Shown here: positions 1 through 5,906 of the stretch, piece by piece | How the letters are laid out: the number at the start of each line of letters is the position of its first letter | Numbering within the stretch: the stretch's first letter is position 1 | NCBI GenBank assembly: GCA_934718785.1 | Contig: CAKVAF010000026.1 | Span: 1 to 9,803 of the forward strand | Length of the DNA: 9,803 nucleotides | Origin: an uncultured Campylobacter sp. | Lineage (GTDB): Bacteria > Campylobacterota > Campylobacteria > Campylobacterales > Campylobacteraceae | Direction of reading: 5' to 3' | Translations under genes and position numbers: made by a program | The notes under the pieces: generated by a model | What the model was told of the DNA's origin: nothing | Databases searched by the model: none | The model's input: only the letters and a program-made list of their open reading frames with translations

Positions 1-61
1 TATTTTATAGGATTTTTTTAAAGAATTTTTGATAAGATTTAAAGAGATTAGATAAAGATTA

Positions 62-152
62 TGGCGGACAGAGAGGGATTTGAACCCTCGAGACCCGATT
101 AAGATCTGCACCCTTAGCAGGGGTGTGGTTTCAGCCGCTCACCCATCTGTCC
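62..152 (-). tRNA. tRNA-Ser (anticodon GCT)
   Basis: Read on the minus strand this folds as a 91-nt class II tRNA. The 7-bp acceptor stem pairs GGACAGA with TCTGTCC, followed by discriminator G (typical of serine) and an encoded CCA. The anticodon loop CTGCTAA gives GCT (plus positions 116-118), reading AGC/AGU. A long variable arm follows, as expected for tRNA-Ser, and then a T arm with GGTTCAAATCC. It lies downstream of and on the same strand as the phosphoribosyltransferase gene, but 161 bases separate them, so it probably has its own promoter. Confidence 0.97.
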
Positions 153-164
153 GTAGTTGTGTCA

Positions 165-170
165 ATTTTA
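165..170 (-). promoter_or_regulatory. Possible -10 box for tRNA-Ser
   Basis: On the minus strand the hexamer TAAAAT (preceded by GAT) ends 12 bases upstream of the tRNA 5' end. That would give a very short leader. It is AT-rich DNA and no -35 is obvious, so this is only a candidate. Confidence 0.3.
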
Positions 171-313
171 ATCCCACGCGTAAAAAACAAGCGCAAAATC
201 ACAAATTCTCCCAAAGCAAGCGCGAAAATTAAAATTCACAAAGATAAAACTAAAATTATATAAAATCTTTACTTGATTTTAGCTTAAAATTTAATACTTT
301 TATTGCATAAATC

Positions 314-751
314 TTAAACTCTCTCCCAAAAAAACTCTATCCACTCATCCGTCTTTTGCACCTTAAAATCAGGCTCTAAAAGGGCTTTTTCCTTATAAAA
401 AATGCTTGCGATTTTAAACTGCGTTTGTTTGAATTTATCCTGCAAAACCCTTTTAATCTCGCTCATGCTCTCGCCACTATCTATAATATCATCAAGGATT
501 AAAACCCTTTTAAAAGCACTTAAATCAGGGATATTAAAAAGCTTTATATGCTCAAGTTTTTGCGTATCTTCATAATGAATGCTATTCATCACAAAAATTT
601 CACGCATATTCAACCTCATCGCGATAAAATGCCCGATAGTAAGCCCTCCTCTAGCTATGGCTAAAAGCGCATCTGGCTTAAAATTCTCTTTAATTTGCGC
701 CGCTAAAGCGTGCATATCCTTATCAAACTCATCAAAGCCATAAAATCTCAT
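314..751 (-). CDS. Purine phosphoribosyltransferase, Gpt/XGPRT-like
   Basis: A type I phosphoribosyltransferase of 145 residues, predicted to join a purine base (guanine, xanthine or hypoxanthine) to PRPP in the cytoplasm. The PRPP-binding signature is visible at residues 83-95 (VLILDDIIDSGES), with the adjacent acidic pair D87-D88 and the phosphate loop DSGES. An ARGG loop sits at 33-36, and the C-terminal W-I-E-F-F-W-E resembles the WxxxPWE ending of XGPRT-like proteins. The start is ATG, with AAAGG about 9 bases upstream inside the end of the permease gene. Only one base separates it from that gene's stop, so the two are almost certainly one operon for uptake and trapping of purines. It resembles the gpt-type genes of Helicobacter/Campylobacter. 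The exact base specificity cannot be read from the sequence. Confidence 0.88.
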   Translation of the reverse strand: MRFYGFDEFDKDMHALAAQIKENFKPDALLAIARGGLTIGHFIAMRLNMREIFVMNSIHYEDTQKLEHIKLFNIPDLSAFKRVLILDDIIDSGESMSEIKRVLQDKFKQTQFKIASIFYKEKALLEPDFKVQKTDEWIEFFWERV

Positions 752-752
752 C

Positions 753-2072
753 TTACACCTTTATAAACTTAAGCATAAAAATGCCTAAAGAAATCAGGCT
801 TAAAATCCAAATCCCCAGTGAAATTTTATCAAACTCAAATCTAAAAATGCGCATTAAAAGATACACCACAAAACCAAAGGCAAAGCCTGTTGTAATCGAG
901 TAAGTAAAAGGCATCATCACTATAAAGAAAAAGCTTGAAGTAGCTATGGCTGGATCTTTAAAATCGATATTTTTAACCTCCATAAACATCAAAACACCCA
1001 CAATCACAAGCACCGCATAAATCGCATTAGCTGGAATTGCTTTAAAAAGCGGCAGAAAAAATAAACATAGCCCAAAGCAAAGCGCCACCACAAGCGCGCT
1101 CAAGCCTGTGCGCCCGCCACTTTCAACCCCAGCACTACTTTCTACAAAAGCAGTTACCGTTGATGTGCCAAAAAGCGCGCCCGCACTTGAAGCTGCTGCG
1201 TCGCTAACGAGCGTTTTACCCAGCTTTTTTTCTCCATCTTTGCCCTCAAAAATCTTGCCCCTAGCACCCACGCCCGTAATCGTGCCAAGGCTGTCAAAAA
1301 GCTGAGTGATAAAAAAGGTCAAAATGATAGGAATCATGGCTAAATTTAAAGCCGAAGCGATGTCAAGCTTTAAAAAAATCGCCCCAAGGCCATCCGTGCT
1401 ACTAAAATTTGGCAAAGAAACAAGCTCTTTTGGAAAAGTAGCCCCACCTATATTAAAGCTCCACGCCACAATAGAAGAAATCAGCACCGCTAAAATAAAA
1501 GCTGCCTTGAGTCTAAGACTATAAAATAAAAAGATTAAAAGCAGGCTAAAAAGCCCAAAAAGCTCGTTGCTGCCGGCTAAGTTGCCAAGTCCTACTAAGG
1601 TGGCTTCATTTACCACGATGATACCCATTTGTTTAAGCCCTAAAAATGCGATAAATGCGCCAATTCCAGCACAAATTGCAAGGCGCAAATCCACAGGGAT
1701 CGAGCGTATCACCCAAAGACGAAAATTTGTAAAGGCTAAAACAAGAAAAATAGCACCTGAGACAAACACAGCTCCTAGCGCACTTTGCCAAGGAATTTGC
1801 ATTTGAATACATACTGTAAAGGCAAAGTACGCATTCATTCCCATTCCAACGCTCATTGCCACAGGAGTATTGGCATAAAAAGCATTAAAAGCACAAGCTA
1901 AAAGCGTGATAAGAGCAGTAGCCACGATAAGAGCGTCAATAGGCATACCCGCAGCTGACATAATGTTTGCATTCACAGGAATGATATAAATCATCGTCAA
2001 AAAGGTGCTAAGCCCTGCGATAAGCTCGGTGCGAACATTGGTTTTGTTTTCTTTGAGTTTAAAAATATCCAT
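753..2072 (-). CDS. Purine permease, NCS2 AzgA/PbuG-type
   Basis: A polytopic inner-membrane transporter of 439 residues, usual length for the AzgA-like (PbuG, GhxP, AdeP) group, which import hypoxanthine, guanine or adenine by proton symport. Hydrophobic segments run through nearly the whole protein. Family motifs visible: GMGMNAYFAF (76-85), FDSLGTITGVGARG (259-272) and GTSTVTAFVESSAGVESGGR (302-321), the last expected in the substrate-binding half-helix region. The start codon is preceded by TTAAAGGAAAATC, nearly the same leader as the divergent gene at 2183. The phosphoribosyltransferase follows after one base, which supports a purine-salvage role. Substrate preference within the purines is undetermined. 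Confidence 0.92.
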   Translation of the reverse strand: MDIFKLKENKTNVRTELIAGLSTFLTMIYIIPVNANIMSAAGMPIDALIVATALITLLACAFNAFYANTPVAMSVGMGMNAYFAFTVCIQMQIPWQSALGAVFVSGAIFLVLAFTNFRLWVIRSIPVDLRLAICAGIGAFIAFLGLKQMGIIVVNEATLVGLGNLAGSNELFGLFSLLLIFLFYSLRLKAAFILAVLISSIVAWSFNIGGATFPKELVSLPNFSSTDGLGAIFLKLDIASALNLAMIPIILTFFITQLFDSLGTITGVGARGKIFEGKDGEKKLGKTLVSDAAASSAGALFGTSTVTAFVESSAGVESGGRTGLSALVVALCFGLCLFFLPLFKAIPANAIYAVLVIVGVLMFMEVKNIDFKDPAIATSSFFFIVMMPFTYSITTGFAFGFVVYLLMRIFRFEFDKISLGIWILSLISLGIFMLKFIKV

Positions 2073-2095
2073 AGATTTTCCTTTAATAAAGTTAA

Positions 2096-2101
2096 ATTTT
2101 A
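2096..2101 (-). promoter_or_regulatory. Possible -10 box for the permease operon
   Basis: TAAAAT on the minus strand lies 23 bases upstream of the ATG of the permease gene. The DNA here is very AT-rich and other hexamers (for example TATTAA nearer the gene) are possible. The promoter must in any case lie in the 110-bp divergent gap 2073-2182. Confidence 0.3.
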
Positions 2102-2155
2102 TGTTTTCTTTGCTTTAATTTTGTTTAAATTTTAAGCAAGAAAGGCTTTAAAATT

Positions 2156-2164
2156 TGCTAAAAT
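2156..2164 (+). promoter_or_regulatory. Extended -10 promoter for nnrE-nnrD/purN
   Basis: TGCTAAAAT matches the TGnTATAAT extended -10 used by Campylobacter sigma-70 at all but one base. Transcription would begin near 2171, just upstream of the AAAGGA ribosome binding site (2171-2176). The leader would therefore be short, about 12 nt. Confidence 0.5.
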
Positions 2165-2182
2165 TGCTTTAAAGGAAAATCA

Positions 2183-3676
2183 ATGAAAGCTGTTTATAAA
2201 GATTGTAAAATTTTAGATGAAAGAGCGCTAAATTTAGGGCTTGATAATGTCATTTTAATGGAAAATGCAGGGGCTAATCTAGCAAGATTGATTTTAAAAA
2301 CTTCAAAAAAATTAGGCTTTAAAATTTCTCAAAACTCTCATAAAAAAAACAAGCTTAAAAATTTCAAAAAGCCTAAAATCTTATTTTTACTTGGAAGCGC
2401 TAATAACGCAGCCGACGCTCTTGTAGCAGCGCGTCATTTAAACTCTAGCTTTGAAATTTCACTTTTTTGTGTGAGCTCTTTACTTGAAAATCCTTTGAAA
2501 AAATCAACTCTTTTTGAAAAACAAGAACAAATTGCCTTGAATTTAGGCTTCAATTTCTTAGAGCAAAAGCCTGATTTTAAGGACTTTGATATTATCATTG
2601 AGTGCATTTTTGGAAGCGGCTTAAACCGTGCTTTAAGCGCTGAAATCTCTACTTTAATTGAAGAAGTTAATTTAAGTAAAGCCTTTAAAATCGCTTGTGA
2701 TTTACCCTGCGGCATTGGCTTTGAGCCTTGTTTTAAGGCGGATTTAACAGCTTCAATGGGCGCTTTAAAAGAAGTGCTTTTTGAGGACTTTGCAAAAGAA
2801 AGCGTGGGTAAAATCAAATGCTTAAATTTAGGGCTTAAGAGTGAAATTTACGCACCCTTAAATGATGATTTAAAAATAAATACGCCGGTAGTTTCAAGGT
2901 TAAATTTAAATGAAAATTTAAAGCCCACTAGCTTTTTGCTGCAAAAAAGCGATTTAAAGCTCATTAACCGTGCTAAAGCGAGCAATAAAGGCGATTTTGG
3001 GCACGGCTTCATCGCAGCAAGTGCGAGTGCTGGCACTTTATCAGGGCTTGCAGCGCTAAACTTTGGCGCAGGACTCATCAGCCTTGTAAATGATAAAAGC
3101 TTTAGCCCCCTAATCATGCTAAAAGATAAGATAGAGCCCACAGCCTCGGCTGCCGCACTTGGAATGGGACTTGATGATTTAAGTCTTTTAAATGATAGCG
3201 CTCTTGATGAAATGCCCTTAGTTTTGGATGCAAACTGCTTTTTAAGTAAGGATTTATTAAGATTTTTAAAGCGCGAAAATGTCATCTTAACCCCGCACCC
3301 AAAGGAATTTACAAGGCTTTTTGAAATGATTTTTCAAAAAAAATTAAGCACAGATGAGCTTCAAAAAAGCCGCTTTTTTTACGCTAGAAAGCTTTGCGAA
3401 GTCTTCAAAGGCGTTTTGGTGCTAAAGGGTGCAAATACCATAATAGCGCAAAATGAGCGTGTTTTCATCTGTGATTTAGGCACGCCAACACTCGCAAAGG
3501 CTGGAAGCGGCGACGCTCTAGCTGGCATGATACTCGCTCTTTTATGCGCTAAATTTTGCCCCCTAGAAGCTGCTAAAAACGCCGTTTTAGCCCACGCACT
3601 AGTGGCTAGAAAATATAAGTTCAATCAAAACAGCTTTGACGCGCTAAAGCTCATAAAGGGGCTTAAATGCTTGTAA
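2183..3676 (+). CDS. Bifunctional NAD(P)H-hydrate epimerase / ADP-dependent dehydratase
   Basis: A metabolite-repair enzyme of 497 residues that restores damaged NADHX and NADPHX. The N-terminal YjeF_N epimerase domain covers about 1-220, with MENAG (26-30), ECIFGSG (140-146) and CDLPCGIG (172-179). The C-terminal ribokinase-like dehydratase domain covers about 255-497, with KGDFGHGF (269-276), VLDAN (347-351), LTPHPKEF (369-376), VLKGA (413-417) and the nucleotide/active-site loop KAGSGDALAG (439-448, D444). Total length is typical of the fused form. The family loop GxGNNGGDG reads GSANNAADA here (71-79), so the epimerase half has lost several glycines; a lysine-rich insert sits at 53-68. 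The start follows AAAGGAAAATCA. The gene overlaps purN by 10 bases, and the order matches my memory of C. jejuni Cj0188c-Cj0187c. Confidence 0.92.
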   Translation: MKAVYKDCKILDERALNLGLDNVILMENAGANLARLILKTSKKLGFKISQNSHKKNKLKNFKKPKILFLLGSANNAADALVAARHLNSSFEISLFCVSSLLENPLKKSTLFEKQEQIALNLGFNFLEQKPDFKDFDIIIECIFGSGLNRALSAEISTLIEEVNLSKAFKIACDLPCGIGFEPCFKADLTASMGALKEVLFEDFAKESVGKIKCLNLGLKSEIYAPLNDDLKINTPVVSRLNLNENLKPTSFLLQKSDLKLINRAKASNKGDFGHGFIAASASAGTLSGLAALNFGAGLISLVNDKSFSPLIMLKDKIEPTASAAALGMGLDDLSLLNDSALDEMPLVLDANCFLSKDLLRFLKRENVILTPHPKEFTRLFEMIFQKKLSTDELQKSRFFYARKLCEVFKGVLVLKGANTIIAQNERVFICDLGTPTLAKAGSGDALAGMILALLCAKFCPLEAAKNAVLAHALVARKYKFNQNSFDALKLIKGLKCL

Positions 3677-4251
3677 AACTTGCAGTGCTATTTAGTGGAA
3701 GTGGCACAAACTTAGAAAATCTTTGTCAAAAACTACACAACAAAACCATAGGCTCAAATACCTATGAAATAGCACTTTGCCTGTGTAATAATCCTTGCGC
3801 CAAGGGCATTGAAAGAGCGGCTAAATTTGGCTTAAAAAGCGTGATTATCAATCACAAAGATTTTAAAAGCCGCGAAGAATTTGACGCTAAGTTAGTGCAA
3901 GAGTTTAAAAAAAGTGGGGCGAATTTAGCCGTTTTAGCTGGCTTTATGCGCGTTTTAAGCCCTGTTTTTACAAAACAAGTTAAAGCCATAAATCTTCATC
4001 CCTCGCTTTTGCCACTTTTCAAAGGTGCACACGCCATAAAAGAAAGCTTTGAAAGCGATATGAAAGTGGCTGGAGTGAGCGTTCATTTTGTAAATGAAAA
4101 GCTAGACGGGGGTAAAATCATCGCTCAAAAGGCTTTTGAGAAAAGCGCTGATATGAGCTTTGAAAGCTTTGAAAAAAAAATCCACGCCCTAGAGTATGAA
4201 ATTTTACCAGAAGCGATAATTAGCATTTTTGAAAATGAAGTGAAAATTTAG
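3667..4251 (+). CDS. purN: Phosphoribosylglycinamide formyltransferase (PurN)
   Basis: Cytoplasmic enzyme of 194 residues that transfers a formyl group from 10-formyltetrahydrofolate to GAR, the third step of de novo purine synthesis. The phosphate-binding loop FSGSGTNL is at 9-16. The catalytic triad is in place: N109 and H111 in INLHPSLLP (108-116), and D147 in LDGG (146-149), matching N106, H108 and D144 of the E. coli enzyme. Length is slightly below E. coli's 212. The ATG at 3667 lies inside the end of the preceding gene and has AAAGGGG about 6 bases upstream, so translation is probably coupled. No intrinsic terminator is obvious downstream; the inverted repeats at 4281-4553 begin 30 bases after the stop and could form structure in a read-through transcript. 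Confidence 0.96.
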   Translation: MLVKLAVLFSGSGTNLENLCQKLHNKTIGSNTYEIALCLCNNPCAKGIERAAKFGLKSVIINHKDFKSREEFDAKLVQEFKKSGANLAVLAGFMRVLSPVFTKQVKAINLHPSLLPLFKGAHAIKESFESDMKVAGVSVHFVNEKLDGGKIIAQKAFEKSADMSFESFEKKIHALEYEILPEAIISIFENEVKI

Positions 4252-4305
4252 AAGTAAAAATTTAATTGCGCAGTTTATTATTTAAATTTAAAGAAAATTA
4301 AAAAT

Positions 4306-4349
4306 CGCCGTCATTGCGAGACAAAACGAAGTTTTGTCGTGGCAATCTA
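4306..4349 (+). repeat. REP-like unit A
   Basis: Constant left arm GTCATTGCGAG, a central hairpin ACAAAAC-GAA-GTTTTGT (7-bp stem, 3-nt loop, 4321-4337), then CGTG and the right arm GCAATCTA. The outer ATTGC and GCAAT also pair. It forms a head-to-head pair with unit B, as REP doublets do. Confidence 0.75.
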
Positions 4350-4366
4350 CAAATTTATTTTAAAAT

Positions 4367-4422
4367 TTTATTTTTATTTTGCTATCAAATTATAGATTGC
4401 TTCGCCTGCGGCTCGCAATGAC
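4367..4422 (-). repeat. REP-like unit B with extended AT tail
   Basis: On the minus strand: GTCATTGCGAG, central GCC-GCA-GGC, GAAGCAATCTA, then a tail ending near AGCAAAATAAAAATAAA. The whole 56 bases match the copy at 9676-9731 in opposite orientation with only 3 differences, so the repeated unit here is longer than the hairpin itself. Confidence 0.8.
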
Positions 4423-4454
4423 GCAGTAGAAACGACTTGCTGTAAATTTAAATT

Positions 4455-4465
4455 CTCGCAATGAC
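4455..4465 (-). repeat. REP-like fragment C (left arm only)
   Basis: CTCGCAATGAC is an exact complement of the constant left arm, without a recognisable hairpin or right arm next to it. It looks like a truncated copy. Confidence 0.5.
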
Positions 4466-4486
4466 AGGACTTTGGCTGTTGAAGTT

Positions 4487-4527
4487 GTGGATTACCGCGC
4501 CGACTTTGTCGGCTCGCAATGACGGCG
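4487..4527 (-). repeat. REP-like unit D
   Basis: On the minus strand: CGCCGTCATTGCGAG, central hairpin GCCGAC-AAA-GTCGGC (6-bp stem, 3-nt loop), then GCGGTAATCCAC. The right arm has drifted (GTAATC for GCAATC). Its outer 15 bases form one terminal inverted repeat of the segment 4281-4553. Confidence 0.75.
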
Positions 4528-4550
4528 GTTTTAATTTTCTTTTAAATTTA

Positions 4551-4570
4551 AAAACTCGCGCCGCTGTTTT
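4551..4570 (-). repeat. 20-bp repeat AAAACAGCGGCGCGAGTTTT, copy 1
   Basis: Plus-strand sequence AAAACTCGCGCCGCTGTTTT, the exact complement of the copies at 5447-5466 and 9628-9647. The AAAAC/GTTTT ends pair. It starts 21 bases beyond the traT-like stop codon. With the flanking AATT it could form a weak stem followed by AT-rich DNA, so a terminator role is possible but not canonical. Confidence 0.85.
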
Positions 4571-4590
4571 AGAATTTTTCAAAATCATTA

Positions 4591-5361
4591 TTAAAACAGT
4601 CCGCCAATTTGCGCAGCGACCTTATCTTCAAGTATAGGCGTGGCTTCATCTAGCTTGAGCCCATTTTTCACGGCTTCGGCAAAAACGACCGTGCTTTTTT
4701 CTATATAATCATCTTCAAAGCTTTGCTGGGTTTTGTTTAGGGCGTTTGAGCTAAGATGGCCTGATTTATCATCTCTTATGTCGCCGCCAAAGCTATTGAG
4801 CGTGCCGCTTCTTGTGGTGTCATTTACGCTTGCTTGGCCGCTTAAATTCGCATTTTGAGTGTAGATTTTGCCTGTGCTTTTTTGGCGCACATTCACATCC
4901 ACTTGCATTTGCCAAATCGTATCTTCGCTGAGCTTGCCTAAAATGCCGCCAATGAGCGCACCTGCCGCAGTCGCAGCAATCGCACCGCCCGCGCTGTCGC
5001 TATTATAAATACTGATACCCGCACCCGTCGCACCGCCCGCAACTGCTGCAGGCACAGCGTTGTTTTCTTGCTTGCGGTTGCAATAAAGCACATTTGTGCT
5101 TAAAATATAGGTTGCAAGCTCTGGGTTATCTACGATTTCATAGCTTTTTGCTTGGAGAATGTTGCGGAGCTTTGGCTCTAAATTTACATTCTCGCCGCTT
5201 GTGTTTTTGATGTTTAAAAAGACGCTTTTTTTATCCTTAGAAACAGGGTTTAAGAATATAGTTTGACTCATCGTCGCGCTTGTTTGCAGGCTTGTTGTCA
5301 AGCAGCCACTAAAAAATACACCAAGCAACGTGGCACACAAGATGACTTTTAAATTTTTCAT
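4591..5361 (-). CDS. TraT-family outer-membrane lipoprotein (surface exclusion/complement-resistance type)
   Basis: A 256-residue lipoprotein with a signal peptide and lipobox FSGC (acylated C20). It resembles plasmid F/R TraT throughout: MSQTIFLNP (31-39), VFLNIKNTSG (47-56), a long Gly/Ala-rich hydrophobic segment at about 105-143 containing YNSDSAGGAI, and the C-terminal KLDEATPILEDKVA (236-249). TraT on conjugative plasmids forms surface oligomers that block further conjugation and give serum resistance. No other transfer gene is visible here, so a chromosomal role in surface protection is more likely than entry exclusion; that is inference. The start has AAGG about 9 bases upstream and a TATAAT-type promoter. 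Perfect inverted 20-bp repeats lie on both sides (4551-4570, 5447-5466), in repeat-rich DNA. Confidence 0.9.
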   Translation of the reverse strand: MKNLKVILCATLLGVFFSGCLTTSLQTSATMSQTIFLNPVSKDKKSVFLNIKNTSGENVNLEPKLRNILQAKSYEIVDNPELATYILSTNVLYCNRKQENNAVPAAVAGGATGAGISIYNSDSAGGAIAATAAGALIGGILGKLSEDTIWQMQVDVNVRQKSTGKIYTQNANLSGQASVNDTTRSGTLNSFGGDIRDDKSGHLSSNALNKTQQSFEDDYIEKSTVVFAEAVKNGLKLDEATPILEDKVAAQIGGLF

Positions 5362-5387
5362 TGTTTTGCCTTTGAAAATTTGTTTTG

Positions 5388-5393
5388 ATTATA
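5388..5393 (-). promoter_or_regulatory. -10 box TATAAT for the traT-like gene
   Basis: A perfect TATAAT on the minus strand, preceded by a T-rich run (TTTTTTAAGC), as usual in Campylobacter promoters that lack a strong -35. The implied start near 5381 gives a leader of about 20 nt that contains the AAAGG ribosome binding site (5369-5373). Confidence 0.7.
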
Positions 5394-5446
5394 GCTTAAA
5401 AAATTTTCTTTCGTGTAAATTTAAAAATTTATTGAGTTTAAATCAC

Positions 5447-5466
5447 AAAACAGCGGCGCGAGTTTT
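5447..5466 (+). repeat. 20-bp repeat, copy 2
   Basis: AAAACAGCGGCGCGAGTTTT, perfect inverted partner of 4551-4570. It lies upstream of the traT-like promoter, so the two copies bracket the gene and its promoter with about 876 bases between them. Confidence 0.85.
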
Positions 5467-5490
5467 AAAATCCTTGCTGGTCATATACTT

Positions 5491-5521
5491 GTCATTGTGA
5501 AGCTTTTAAGCTGAAGTGATT
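5491..5521 (+). repeat. REP-like unit H, degenerate
   Basis: GTCATTGTGA, then the inner hairpin AGCTT-TT-AAGCT (5501-5512), then GAAGTGATT. The layout matches unit A, but both arms have drifted. It faces unit G, so the two look like a decayed head-to-head doublet. Confidence 0.5.
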
Positions 5522-5560
5522 TATCATTGAAGAGTAGAAATAAAGTTATTATAAAAGAAT

Positions 5561-5599
5561 GGATTGCTACGAATTTGCTGGCGCAAATTTTTGTGATGA
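5561..5599 (-). repeat. REP-like unit G, degenerate
   Basis: The plus strand reads GGATTGCTAC, then the hairpin AATTTGC-TGGC-GCAAATT (5572-5589), then TTGTGATGA. The arms correspond to GCAATCC and TCATTGCGAG on the minus strand with changes, while the central stem is intact at 7 bp. Confidence 0.55.
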
Positions 5600-5606
5600 G
5601 AGATTT

Positions 5607-5626
5607 AAAACTTGCGCTGCTGTTTT
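5607..5626 (-). repeat. 20-bp repeat, copy 3 (diverged)
   Basis: AAAACTTGCGCTGCTGTTTT on the plus strand differs from copy 1 at two positions, both C-to-T changes. The AAAAC/GTTTT ends are unchanged. Confidence 0.7.
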
Positions 5627-5647
5627 GGTATTTATAAATTTAAATTT

Positions 5648-5684
5648 GTGGATTGCTTCGCGTTTTTCAAACGCTTGCGATGAT
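5648..5684 (-). repeat. REP-like unit F
   Basis: The plus strand reads GTGGATTGCTTC, then the hairpin GCGTTT-TTC-AAACGC (5660-5674), then TTGCGATGATG. The right arm GAAGCAATCCAC is intact on the minus strand; the CATTGCGAG arm is altered. Confidence 0.65.
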
Positions 5685-5714
5685 GAAATTTTGAAATTTA
5701 ATGTTAAAAATTTA

Positions 5715-5780
5715 AAGGCGCGGGATTTAACTTTATAAAAATTTATAATCGCGCCTTACATTAAAAAAAACTTAAGGCGT
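5715..5780. other. Overlapping alternative stem-loops downstream of phoA
   Basis: AAGGCGCG (5715-5722) pairs with CGCGCCTT (5750-5757), enclosing a second hairpin TTATAAA-AA-TTTATAA (5733-5748). The same right arm can pair instead with TAAGGCG at 5773-5779 (CGCCTTA at 5752-5758). The two folds exclude each other. They lie 127-192 bases beyond the phoA stop and could end or process its transcript, but neither is a standard terminator. Confidence 0.45.
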
Positions 5781-5811
5781 AGGATTTTGAGACGATTCTA
5801 AGGGTTGTGAA

Positions 5812-5861
5812 GCATTTTTAAGCAAGGCTAGGTAAAGAAACCTGCCGCAGCGTAAAAATGC
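5812..5861 (-). terminator. Nested stem-loop after phoA, possible terminator
   Basis: An outer 9-bp stem (GCATTTTTA at 5812-5820, TAAAAATGC at 5853-5861) encloses an inner hairpin in which GGC-T-AGGT (5826-5833) pairs with ACCTGCC (5840-5846) around one bulged base. On the minus strand, downstream of phoA (stop at 5907), the inner stem is followed by TTGCTTAAAAATGC, a weak T-rich end. A terminator for phoA is plausible; a small structured RNA is the other option. Confidence 0.4.
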
Positions 5862-5906
5862 AAACTCCCTTAAAAGCGCTCAAAAGCCAAGCCGCACTCT
5901 TAAAAA

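Larger units (their letters stand above)
4281..4553. mobile_element. MITE-like segment with ~40-bp terminal inverted repeats
   Basis: This 273-bp segment fills most of the gap between the convergent purN and traT-like genes. Its ends are inverted copies of each other: 4281-4320 and the complement of 4513-4553 align over about 40 positions with one substitution and two single-base gaps. The inner 15 bases (CGCCGTCATTGCGAG at 4306-4320, CTCGCAATGACGGCG at 4513-4527) match perfectly. Inside lie two full REP-like units and one fragment. No open reading frame and no clear target-site duplication are seen. It could be a miniature transposable element, or simply oppositely oriented REP units with conserved AT flanks. 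4252-4280 and 4571-4590 show nothing further. Confidence 0.5.
5467..5906. other. Gene-free, repeat-derived stretch
   Basis: Together with 5362-5466 this is a 545-bp gap between two minus-strand genes. I see no credible coding region. It holds three decayed REP-like units (5491-5521, 5561-5599, 5648-5684), a diverged 20-bp repeat (5607-5626) and several stem-loops (5715-5780, 5812-5861). The last 45 bases before the phoA stop show nothing. It reads as an accumulation of old repeat insertions, possibly including the phoA 3' untranslated region. Confidence 0.6.

Noticed and set aside
62..152. tRNA-Ser as an integration site for a genomic island
   Set aside because: No integrase and no repeat of the tRNA 3' end were found in the window, and the adjacent genes are core metabolism.
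274..290. Hairpin ATTTTA-GCT-TAAAAT as terminator of the phosphoribosyltransferase gene
   Set aside because: Only a 6-bp A/T stem in AT-rich DNA with no T tract; the similar TTTAGCTTAAAATTTA near 9767 suggests simple composition.
4306..4527. CRISPR array suggested by repeated CATTGCGAG units
   Set aside because: Units alternate orientation, spacing is irregular, each has an internal hairpin, and there are no uniform spacers or cas genes.
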